Of a stretch of DNA of 64,000 nt, positions 1-7,395 are shown piece after piece. Position numbers and translations under genes: made by a program. The notes below the pieces were generated by a model that made no database searches, was not told where the DNA came from, and worked only from the letters and a program-made list of their open reading frames with translations. Source of the stretch: Alteromonadaceae bacterium M269 (GTDB lineage Bacteria > Pseudomonadota > Gammaproteobacteria > Enterobacterales > Alteromonadaceae); NCBI GenBank assembly GCA_004353515.1, contig SMNZ01000001.1, positions 1,240,001 to 1,304,000 on the forward strand, given 5' to 3'. Within the stretch, counting starts at the first letter, position 1. Each line of letters opens with the position of its first letter.

Positions 1-1218
1 ATGATCTTGACTCCGCACACAAATTCCACCCACCCAATAGTCCTGAACTACTTTTGATTCTCCCGACAAGCATGCAATGCCTTGTGGCGTAATAGTAAAC
101 TTTTGCTCAAAGTAACTCCCCTTGATTGGCTCAATCGTAAAAAGAGGTTGTTCTAAACGACTCAGAGGCAGCATCGACCTATAAAACATGCCGTCTCCTA
201 AAAACGGCAAAGGTTCGAGTTTTTGATACTGCGGAAACCACTCTTTGAAAGAAACCGAATTAGATTGTTTTTTAAGTACGGTTAGCCCAATACTTTGGGT
301 CATACTCAAGCCTGTGGCGATATGAGGTAGTTCTTGAAGGTGTCTTTTGAACACGTTAGACATATTGGGTAAGCAATCCAAAGGTTTCCCGTTTAATAAC
401 CTCATGATGGCGTCTGGCTTTTTTGAACGCAGGCCATTCCAGGCCATTTTTGCTTGCGATAACAGCTTGGCGCTCAAAGGCTTTCGGCGCTGCCAGCAAG
501 AGCGAATAGCTTCAGTTGGAAGCTGTCCTATTCCGATAAACCGTCCCGTTCCAGGAAACTGATTTAACTCAATTATTTCGATAACTTTATCTGTGTGCTT
601 TTCCAACAAATTCATTGCGCGCAATAACATAAACTGATCGTAACTATCGTGCTCAACCCACAGCACAACCCGTTCAAAATCACCACTTAGTAAGATTTCA
701 CAGTTTCTCTGTTCTGCTTCAATAACGTCTTTAATCCTTCGCTCTCTGTCTTCGGTGGGAATTAACGTATCCACGACATAAGCTGCGCGCAAAGCTATAA
801 ATCGTTTTTCATCTGATGGAATGGGTCCCATACATAACGGATCGATCATAGGTAAGAAGTCACCACTAAAGCCGCCTATTTTTAAGCTTTGTTGTATGTC
901 ATGGCCACACCGGACATGAAGGGTCGGCATATCGGCGTCCAACGCTTGCTCACCAGCATCGATTGCCTTTCGGTGACTTTCTAATTCTTCAACATGAAGC
1001 TTAAGTTTATTCCAGCTAGGCAACCCTAATTCTCTAGCGATAGAGAACTGAACATCAGCTAGCTTTATGTTATCGACGTTGAGATGGTTTGAAGAGGATT
1101 GAAACTTGTTTATCAAGGCAAGTGCCTCAGAGTCACCTTGCTTGATACTCTTTAGCAGCTTTTTAGCTCGTGCTTTCTGCTGGTTTAAATTAATAGAGAA
1201 CTGATTGTGCGATTGCAT
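1..1218 (-). CDS. DUF1835 domain protein, 3' end cut by window edge
   Basis: An open frame of 406 codons runs from an ATG at 1218 to the left edge without a stop. After a charged helical N-terminus, residues about 98-133 match the DUF1835 pattern: a short strand ending in a small-residue turn (LHVRCGHDI), then FLPMIDPLCMGPIP, which corresponds to the family's 'D-x-L-x-x-GP-x-P' segment. DUF1835 proteins are cytoplasmic and have no established reaction. The second half would fit the DUF3658-like region that often follows, but this is weaker. The gene stands alone; its promoter side holds a perfect palindrome at 1288-1303. Confidence 0.7.
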   Translation of the reverse strand, partial: MQSHNQFSINLNQQKARAKKLLKSIKQGDSEALALINKFQSSSNHLNVDNIKLADVQFSIARELGLPSWNKLKLHVEELESHRKAIDAGEQALDADMPTLHVRCGHDIQQSLKIGGFSGDFLPMIDPLCMGPIPSDEKRFIALRAAYVVDTLIPTEDRERRIKDVIEAEQRNCEILLSGDFERVVLWVEHDSYDQFMLLRAMNLLEKHTDKVIEIIELNQFPGTGRFIGIGQLPTEAIRSCWQRRKPLSAKLLSQAKMAWNGLRSKKPDAIMRLLNGKPLDCLPNMSNVFKRHLQELPHIATGLSMTQSIGLTVLKKQSNSVSFKEWFPQYQKLEPLPFLGDGMFYRSMLPLSRLEQPLFTIEPIKGSYFEQKFTITPQGIACLSGESKVVQDYWVGGICVRSQDH

Positions 1219-1287
1219 GTTTTCACCATTCCTATGCTTCTACACTCGCCATAAATGAAGCTAAAAAGAAGGTAAAAATACATTTTC

Positions 1288-1303
1288 CCCTGATTAATCA
1301 GGG
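1288..1303. promoter_or_regulatory. Perfect 16-bp palindrome, possible operator
   Basis: CCCTGATTAATCAGGG is its own reverse complement. It lies 70 bp upstream of the DUF1835 start, where a repressor or activator site for that gene would be expected. It has no T-tract, so it is unlikely to be a terminator. The binding protein is unknown. Confidence 0.35.
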
Positions 1304-1420
1304 ATAGCTAAACTGCCTTGAACCGAGTTCTTTCCGCGAGTGATGGATGCGTTAGGCGACGCCCATTCATCATATTGCCTCAGCTAAAAATTTTCAACGA
1401 GTTGAGGCAAAAGATAACAG

Positions 1421-1915
1421 CTATCTTTTCCATATATTAAAGGTCGCATTGTCGGTACATCCCATAGCAATTATGACTTGTTGATTATCGAAATTAGGCA
1501 GAGTTTGTAGCTTAGTGAGTAACTCGTTAAACCCTGTTGCGTCGTTTGAAATGGCGACACCTTTAGTCTTGTCTTTATTCATTAACAACCAGTGTGCATC
1601 ATCAAAGAATGGCCCATGATCATTTGTCACTATCAGAACTTCATTGAGCTCACTCCAATCAATATTTTCTTCAAGCTGATGGGGAATGACTCTTCGAATG
1701 CTCTTATCATCAAATTCGATATACTCTTTCTGCATTTCTGGAGGCTCCAGCTTTTCTTCATTTATTAATGGCTCAAATATGAGCACAATAAAACAGAATC
1801 CAAAAAATACTCCCCACCAAGTCATAAAACGATCTGAAATTAAAAGATCTGTGACAACAAAAGCTATTGATATCAATATCATAAAGATATTTTCTAAGCT
1901 GTATGGCACTTTCAT
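1421..1915 (-). CDS. Hypothetical small membrane protein (two N-terminal helices)
   Basis: A 164-residue protein. Residues about 9-28 and 32-50 are hydrophobic and should form a membrane hairpin. The remaining 110 residues are soluble and rich in conserved-looking aromatic/acidic motifs (TNDHGPFFDDAHWLL, and NATFNIWKR at the C-terminus). I recognise the C-terminal pattern 'W..L..V.I.T...GPF..D..W.L ... F....I..AM' as a recurring uncharacterised bacterial family, but I cannot name a function. It lies 54 bp downstream of the HD protein on the same strand, so the two may be cotranscribed. Confidence 0.6.
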   Translation of the reverse strand: MKVPYSLENIFMILISIAFVVTDLLISDRFMTWWGVFFGFCFIVLIFEPLINEEKLEPPEMQKEYIEFDDKSIRRVIPHQLEENIDWSELNEVLIVTNDHGPFFDDAHWLLMNKDKTKGVAISNDATGFNELLTKLQTLPNFDNQQVIIAMGCTDNATFNIWKR

Positions 1916-1969
1916 AATTTACCTCCATGCTCCTAGTTCATTACTCTTACGAAACGTTGATTTAGCTGT

Positions 1970-2578
1970 TCATAAACAGCTAATTTCTCTTCTGATGTTC
2001 TCCCTTGCGATGGATTCGTATACTTCAAAGAAATAACCAAAAAAATAAATCCGTTCTCGTTTTAAAAAGCTTGAAAGTATCTTTTTTCGTTTTATTCGAT
2101 ATATAAATGAGGGAACCTTTTGGTATTCCTTCCTAACTCCATTAGCAAATTTATCGTAGGCATGATCGGCCGCCCCTAAAACTGAGAGATCAATATCAAC
2201 AATCAATCTTTCATCGTTAGTCTCAGGTGGCCTCGAATGAGCAGTCGCCATAATCAGGTTATAAACGTATTGCGCACTCGCCTCACAAGCTCCGTTTTCT
2301 TTTAAAAACCTGAGTGCCCACTTAGCACTATCAATTTCATTTGATGCCGAGAACGGTTCATATACCGAATCATGAAACCAAAGAGCAAGCTTAATTGCGT
2401 GTCTATTTTCAGCTAAGTGTACAGTGCTATCTAAACACTTGAGCACGGATATGAGATGGCTTACATTGTGGTAGTACCGGCCGCTTTGAGAATAAGCACC
2501 TATAAGTGTTTCGAGAGTTTCCCTGTTTTCTGAAAACCCCATACTTTTCATTAATTTAAACCATCTTGATTCCAACAT
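1970..2578 (-). CDS. Predicted metal-dependent HD-superfamily phosphohydrolase
   Basis: A 202-residue cytoplasmic protein of the COG4339 type. The metal-binding set is visible in order: RYYHNVSHL near residue 35, LALWFHDSVY near residue 65 (the HD pair), a conserved NEIDSA after it, MATAHS near residue 110, and VDIDLSVLG near residue 128. The family is presumed to hydrolyse a phosphomonoester or nucleotide; no substrate is established. It is divergent from the TetR gene at 2756, and the 177-bp region between them carries two copies of one inverted repeat, so it could be a target of that regulator. Confidence 0.85.
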   Translation of the reverse strand: MLESRWFKLMKSMGFSENRETLETLIGAYSQSGRYYHNVSHLISVLKCLDSTVHLAENRHAIKLALWFHDSVYEPFSASNEIDSAKWALRFLKENGACEASAQYVYNLIMATAHSRPPETNDERLIVDIDLSVLGAADHAYDKFANGVRKEYQKVPSFIYRIKRKKILSSFLKRERIYFFGYFFEVYESIARENIRREISCL

Positions 2579-2652
2579 TATACAACCCTCGGAGTTCCTT
2601 TTTTATGCAAGCCAACACACTTTCATTAATCTTAAAGGCAGTGCATTTTTAT

Positions 2653-2727
2653 TTGGTCAAACAACCAACAAATAAAACTCTAGACAAAAAGCTCGCGCAT
2701 TGCAAAGTTTTTTGGTTATATAACCAA
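2653..2727. promoter_or_regulatory. Two matching TTGGT-N6-ACCAA inverted repeats (putative TetR operators)
   Basis: TTGGTCAAACAACCAA at 2653-2668 and TTGGTTATATAACCAA at 2712-2727 share the arms TTGGT/ACCAA with a six-base spacer. The second copy is a perfect 16-bp palindrome ending 28 bp before the TetR start. They sit in the divergent region between the HD protein and the TetR gene. Position and symmetry fit autoregulation by the TetR protein, possibly with control of the HD gene as well. Binding is inferred. Confidence 0.55.
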
Positions 2728-2755
2728 TATATTAAATTTTGTAAGAGTTAAGCTT

Positions 2756-3373
2756 ATGGGTAGACCTTCAAATACAGCTCAAAGAAAACAAGAAATAGTC
2801 TTTGCTCTGCTAAAGGTAATGTCTGAGCTTGGATACGAAAAAGCATCTATCCAAGCAATAGCCAGAGAAGCAGGCTTAGCCTCTGGGTTAATTCACTACC
2901 ACTTTAAAACGAAACAGGAAATTCTCATTTCTGCAGTGGGCTGGATAGTTTCAGCGGCCGAAGAGCGTCTGACGTCAATGCAAGAAGGACAACAAAATCC
3001 TTGGGACAGGTTAGAAGCATTTATTAATGCTCGACTAGCGACAGGTGAAACGCAAATGCCTGAAATCGTTTCTGCCTGGGTCGTTATCGCAGCCGAATCC
3101 ATTAGACAACAAGAAGTTAGAGACATCTATCAAGATTTAGTCAAAACACAGCTAGAAATGCTTTCAGCTTTATTGCTTGAAGTATGGGAAGGTAAATCCA
3201 AAGTTGATGAAGAAGTATCACACTTAAGTGCAATTATCGTAGCAGCCATTGAAGGAGCATTTCAGCTCTCGGTCACAGCCCCGCAAGCAATGCCCAAAAA
3301 CTACTCGGCAGATACAGTGATTAAGTTAGTTAAGAGTCGAATAAGTGCTGCTTCAATTAACGCTATGAGTTAA
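2756..3373 (+). CDS. TetR/AcrR-family transcriptional regulator, BetI-like
   Basis: A 205-residue regulator. Residues about 10-57 form the TetR helix-turn-helix (ASIQAIAREAGLASGLIHYHF), followed by KTKQEIL, the usual end of the DNA-binding domain. The C-terminal two thirds resemble the BetI-type ligand-binding domain (TetR_C_6), with the SAWVVIAAE segment typical of it. The ligand cannot be read from the sequence; no choline or betaine genes are nearby, so I do not call it betI. Two putative operators precede it. The ankyrin gene follows after 10 bp and is probably cotranscribed. Confidence 0.88.
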   Translation: MGRPSNTAQRKQEIVFALLKVMSELGYEKASIQAIAREAGLASGLIHYHFKTKQEILISAVGWIVSAAEERLTSMQEGQQNPWDRLEAFINARLATGETQMPEIVSAWVVIAAESIRQQEVRDIYQDLVKTQLEMLSALLLEVWEGKSKVDEEVSHLSAIIVAAIEGAFQLSVTAPQAMPKNYSADTVIKLVKSRISAASINAMS

Positions 3374-3383
3374 AACAAAAGCC

Positions 3384-3920
3384 ATGACTAAAACAGAAAC
3401 AAAAAAGTTGTTTGTTGCCATTCAAAAGCACGACCATGAAACGGTTTTCAGTATTATCGAAAAAAATGAAGGAGCGATAGAATCAGTTGGCCAACACAAC
3501 GCCTATTGCAGAGATAAGACTCCCCTAATGTTTGCAATGCAGTGCGAGGATTTTGAGCTTGCATACAAGCTCATGGATATCGGAGCCAATGTAAGAGCTA
3601 AAATGCTAGATGGCCCTGAATCTAGCGTAATTCAGCTAGCGGCAAGCTTTGGTCATAGTCTAAACCCAAATTTCGATAAATGGATTGGTTTGATTCAAAG
3701 ACTTATTGAGAACGGAGCCAATCCAACAGAGGCTTTGTGGTCAGCATGTAATGCATACTCCAAAACCTCAGATAGAATCGAAATTATTTCACTATTAATA
3801 AAAAGTGGAGCATCTCTAAATGCCCAGGTAGGTAATAGCGGGAATACAGTGAGAGAGCTAGTTAAAATTAATTCGCATCTATATTCTAGTCACGCCCTAG
3901 CATTGCTAGGAGTTAATTAA
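3384..3920 (+). CDS. Ankyrin-repeat protein
   Basis: A 178-residue cytoplasmic protein without a signal peptide. About four ankyrin-like helical hairpins can be seen, for example DKTPLMFAMQCEDFELAYKLMDIGANV near residues 45-70 (written here as one repeat), a second around LIQRLIENGANP, and a third around EIISLLIKSGASLNAQ. Such proteins bind other proteins; no partner is evident. It follows the TetR gene by 10 bp on the same strand and ends facing dbpA, 32 bp away. Confidence 0.75.
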   Translation: MTKTETKKLFVAIQKHDHETVFSIIEKNEGAIESVGQHNAYCRDKTPLMFAMQCEDFELAYKLMDIGANVRAKMLDGPESSVIQLAASFGHSLNPNFDKWIGLIQRLIENGANPTEALWSACNAYSKTSDRIEIISLLIKSGASLNAQVGNSGNTVRELVKINSHLYSSHALALLGVN

Positions 3921-3952
3921 AGCCTCAGTGTAATCCAGTTCTTACAAACCAA

Positions 3953-5338
3953 CTACCTAACAATCCTTGCTCTAAATTGCCTTCCCTTCAGTCTCTCATT
4001 TGAGATCTTATTTAGTGCGACTTTCGCTAGTTTGCTTTCAACAGCGACATAAGCTCTGTTGTCGTAGATATGGATTTTGCCAACCTGCTTTCCTTGTATA
4101 CGCTTATCGTTAGTTAACGCACCTAGAATATCACCAGGCCTGACTTTTTGTTTCTTGCCGCCATCTAGCATGAGGGTTGTCATTGGCGCTTTTGTCGGTG
4201 CTTTGTCGAGTAGGTCAACATCCGGCAAGGGTTGATGATCAGCAATAGGATCGATATCAAGTTCTAGCAAGGCGACTTTATGGCTTTCTCTTTCACTAAA
4301 CAACGAACTGGCTAACCCTTTATTGCCTGCCCTTCCCGTTCGGCCCACTCTATGGACATGAACCTCAGGATCATGAGCTACTTGATAGTTAACAACCATT
4401 TCTAAGGAATCAATATCTAAACCTCTTGCAGCAACATCAGTTGCGACTAAAACCGATGCACTTTTATTCGCAAACCGGACTAGCGTTTGGTCACGGTCAC
4501 GTTGTTCTAAATCACCATGTAATGCTAAAGCATCAAAACCAAATTGCTCCAAGTTATCAGCAACCAACTGCACCTCTTTTTTGGTATTACAAAAAACAAT
4601 CGCCGATTCAGGTTGTTCATGCATCAACAATAGGTGAAGTGCTTCTAATCGCTGCTGCTCGTTATCTACCTTATAAAATCGTTGCTCGATACTGTTAGTG
4701 CTATGGCTCTCTGCTGATTTCACCATCAACGGCTTTCGCATCATGCTCTTTGCCATAGACTGAATCTGAGGTGGATAAGTGGCACTAAAAAGTAAGGTTT
4801 GTCGTGCTTTAGGTGTTTGTTCCACAATATAGTCGAGCGCTTTCTCAAAACCCATATCCAACATACGATCTGCTTCATCTAAAACCAGAGTTTCAACGAA
4901 ATCCAGATTTAACGTGCCTTTGCCTAAATGATCTTCAATTCGTCCTGGAGTGCCCACAATGATATGCGCACCATGTTCAAGTGAACCAAGTTGTGGGCCA
5001 AACGGCATACCGCCACATAGAGTCAGCACTTTAATGTTGTGAATCCCACGAGCTAACTTGCGAATATCTTTAGCAACTTGATCAGCTAACTCTCTAGTCG
5101 GACAAAGTACCAGTGACTGTATTCGGAAACGCTTTACATCAAGCTTTTCTAAAAGCCCCAAACCAAAAGCAGCGGTTTTACCCGAACCTGTTTTTGCCTG
5201 TGCAATAATATCTTCGCCAGCAATAATGGATGGCAAGCTTTGCGCCTGAATATCTGTCATGTTGACAAAGCCTAAGCTAGCCAAATTGGATAACAGGGCT
5301 GGTTTTAATTTCAATGTTGAGAAATCAGAAGTTGTCAT
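3953..5338 (-). CDS. dbpA: ATP-dependent RNA helicase DbpA
   Basis: A 461-residue DEAD-box helicase (E. coli DbpA is 457). The order of motifs is complete: Q motif (DIQAQSLPSI), AKTGSGKT, PTRELADQ, GTPGR, DEAD near residue 154, SAT, then ARGLD and HRVGRTGRAG in the second RecA domain. The C-terminal 75 residues (from about VRPGDILGAL) are the DbpA RNA-binding domain. Members of this family bind hairpin 92 of 23S rRNA and act in late 50S assembly. It is monocistronic and ends convergent with the ankyrin gene. Assignment to DbpA rather than another DEAD-box protein rests on the C-terminal domain. Confidence 0.95.
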   Translation of the reverse strand: MTTSDFSTLKLKPALLSNLASLGFVNMTDIQAQSLPSIIAGEDIIAQAKTGSGKTAAFGLGLLEKLDVKRFRIQSLVLCPTRELADQVAKDIRKLARGIHNIKVLTLCGGMPFGPQLGSLEHGAHIIVGTPGRIEDHLGKGTLNLDFVETLVLDEADRMLDMGFEKALDYIVEQTPKARQTLLFSATYPPQIQSMAKSMMRKPLMVKSAESHSTNSIEQRFYKVDNEQQRLEALHLLLMHEQPESAIVFCNTKKEVQLVADNLEQFGFDALALHGDLEQRDRDQTLVRFANKSASVLVATDVAARGLDIDSLEMVVNYQVAHDPEVHVHRVGRTGRAGNKGLASSLFSERESHKVALLELDIDPIADHQPLPDVDLLDKAPTKAPMTTLMLDGGKKQKVRPGDILGALTNDKRIQGKQVGKIHIYDNRAYVAVESKLAKVALNKISNERLKGRQFRARIVR

Positions 5339-5477
5339 AGATATTCCGCTAAAAAAGAAAAGGACGCGAGTTTACAGCAATTCTTTATCAGGTTCTGTAC
5401 AAATCATGAGTCCAAGTGATTGACACTAAGATTATCAACAACTTAGGATAAACTTTTAAATTTAGCTGAATCATCCC

Positions 5478-7187
5478 ATGTCGAAATTCACCTCTGGTCG
5501 TAGTTTAAAAACGCTGTTCGCTAGCTTTAGTGTTCTATTCTTGCTTTCAGCATGTTCTTCTTTGGTGAGTCATAAAACCAGCGACTACACCCTCGCAACA
5601 GGTGGACAAGGCCCGGTCAAAGAACAGCGATTAGTCGTTAAACACGCAGATTTGGCTTTTTCTATTTTTCCTAAAAAACAAAAAATTTCGGGAACAACCA
5701 AACTAAACCTTTCAACGACTAAAAGCATCCGACAGGTTTATATCGATTTAGATTCAGTCTTTACCATTCATAACGCTAAAGTGAATGGGCAGAGCGTTTT
5801 AGAGAATCAACTAAGTCATCTAGATGGATTGATTACCCTTCAGCTTGATACCCCCATTAATGGCGATTTTGAAGTTGAAATTGAATACAGCGGCAGCCCA
5901 CGCATTGCACCATTAGCACCTTGGGATGGAGGTATTGTTTGGTCTAAAACTCAAACAGGAGAACCCTGGATAGCTACAGCTGTGCAAGGTGAAGGTTGTG
6001 ATTTATTCTGGCCTTGTATCGATCAACCATTTGGCGAACCACAAAGCGCGGATATACATGTCGATGTGCCACAAGACCTTATTGCCGCCATGAATGGGAC
6101 TCTACAAAAAGTCACCACGCATCAAGATAGAATAACCTATCATTGGAAAACCAAAAGCATTCACAACACCTACGGCATAGCGATGAATATTGCACCTTAT
6201 CACCTGTTAAAGGATCAATATCGCAGTCGCTTTGGTAACACCATCGACTTGGCTTTTTATTACCTTCCGGAAAACAAAGAAAAAGCAGAACAGTTATTTA
6301 AAGAGTTTCCAAAGCTACTTACTTTCTTTGAACAAGTTATTGGTCCCTATCCTTTTAGTCACGAAAAAATGGGCGTGGCTGAAACACCACACTTAGGCAT
6401 GGAACATCAAACAATCAACGCCTACGGTAACGCCTACAAAACGGATAAGTATGGCTTTGATTGGCTCTTACAGCATGAATTCTCACATGAGTGGTTTGGC
6501 AATCAAATGACGAACGATGATTGGGACCATATGTGGCTACATGAAGGTTTTGCCAGTTATTTACAGCCTTTGTATGCGCAATACTTACACGGTGATTTGG
6601 CTTATCACGCTTATCTTTATGAAAGACGTTTAACGGTACAAAACAAATTTCCTTTGGTTTCTAATCAAAGCAAAGCTGGTCACGAAGTTTATGATGATGA
6701 GTCTGGCCCCGCTGGAGATATTTATGCAAAAGGCGCTATGGTGCTACATAGTTTAAGGCAGCTCATTGGCGATAAAGCCTTTTTCAGTGCTGTTCGGCAC
6801 CTGTTGTACGGAACGGACTCACCAACACCAGAGAATATAGCCCCACGATTCAGCAATACACAAGAGTTCATCGATATCGTTAATTCGGCAACAGGACAGG
6901 ATTTGACATGGTTTTTCGATATTTACGTATTTAATGCTGCACTTCCGGAGCTAAAGGTTAAACGCGATGACACTTCCATGACTTTTAATTGGAAAACATT
7001 CAATGATCTCCCCTTCCCTATGCCATTGGAACTCAGAGTAAACGGCGAACTGAAAACGCTAGATCTTCAACGTAATAATGTGCTTTCGGTGAAAGATTCT
7101 GATGTTGTTATTGTTGATCCTAACGGCAAGATTCTAAGAGAAGAAAAATACATCAATCAATACAGGGATGAACAAGCTGCGAATTAA
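5478..7187 (+). CDS. M1-family aminopeptidase, lipoprotein
   Basis: A 569-residue secreted zinc aminopeptidase. The N-terminus is a lipoprotein signal with lipobox LSAC (Cys26). The M1 N-terminal beta domain covers about residues 50-240. The substrate motif GMEH (about 307) replaces the usual GAMEN. The zinc site is HEFSH at 333-337, with the third ligand Glu 18 residues later in WLHEGFASY, as the family requires. It lacks the long helical C-terminal domain of PepN-type enzymes and ends with a short beta domain. It probably trims peptides at the cell envelope. Just after its stop lies the decayed end of an unrelated CHRD-type gene. Confidence 0.9.
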   Translation: MSKFTSGRSLKTLFASFSVLFLLSACSSLVSHKTSDYTLATGGQGPVKEQRLVVKHADLAFSIFPKKQKISGTTKLNLSTTKSIRQVYIDLDSVFTIHNAKVNGQSVLENQLSHLDGLITLQLDTPINGDFEVEIEYSGSPRIAPLAPWDGGIVWSKTQTGEPWIATAVQGEGCDLFWPCIDQPFGEPQSADIHVDVPQDLIAAMNGTLQKVTTHQDRITYHWKTKSIHNTYGIAMNIAPYHLLKDQYRSRFGNTIDLAFYYLPENKEKAEQLFKEFPKLLTFFEQVIGPYPFSHEKMGVAETPHLGMEHQTINAYGNAYKTDKYGFDWLLQHEFSHEWFGNQMTNDDWDHMWLHEGFASYLQPLYAQYLHGDLAYHAYLYERRLTVQNKFPLVSNQSKAGHEVYDDESGPAGDIYAKGAMVLHSLRQLIGDKAFFSAVRHLLYGTDSPTPENIAPRFSNTQEFIDIVNSATGQDLTWFFDIYVFNAALPELKVKRDDTSMTFNWKTFNDLPFPMPLELRVNGELKTLDLQRNNVLSVKDSDVVIVDPNGKILREEKYINQYRDEQAAN

Positions 7188-7190
7188 CTC

Positions 7191-7334
7191 GTTCGAGGCG
7201 ACAAAAACACCAATGTCTATAGAGAATTCACTCATGAAGATGAAGGCTTCTTCACAGTGTCTGATCAAGTTAACAACTTATAAGGCTTATTGAATGGTGC
7301 CTACTCTATCCAAGCGGATGAAGTAACACCTTAG
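7191..7334 (+). pseudogene. 3' remnant of a CHRD-repeat protein gene
   Basis: Reading from 7191 gives 47 codons plus a stop, with one internal TAA at 7281-7283. The translation contains EGFFTVSDQVNNL-stop-GLLNGAYSI. The C-terminus of the 1354-residue CHRD lipoprotein at 27.5 kb reads EGFFSVEPGPVNNLNGLLNGAYSL. The match covers the last 45 residues and is preceded in both by a GD-NT pair. The fragment starts only 3 bp after the aminopeptidase stop, so the rest of the gene was deleted or replaced. No start codon or RBS is present. Confidence 0.75.
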
Positions 7335-7347
7335 CCATAAGGCAACC

Positions 7348-7377
7348 AAAAAAGCCCGGTGTAAACCGGGCTTTTTA
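7348..7377. terminator. Bidirectional rho-independent terminator
   Basis: Stem AGCCCGGT / ACCGGGCT with loop GTAA, flanked by an A-run on the left and a T-run on the right. It can end transcription of the aminopeptidase region on the plus strand and of the metalloprotease on the minus strand. Confidence 0.88.
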
Positions 7378-7395
7378 ATTTATGGAAAAGGATTT

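Noticed and set aside
347-562. 71-codon plus-strand ORF
   Set aside because: It lies inside the DUF1835 gene on the other strand and has no RBS.
2566-2751. 61-codon plus-strand ORF before the TetR gene
   Set aside because: It runs through the two putative operators and the promoter, has no RBS and no protein-like features.
2756-3373. TetR gene named betI
   Set aside because: The fold resembles BetI but no choline or betaine genes are nearby.
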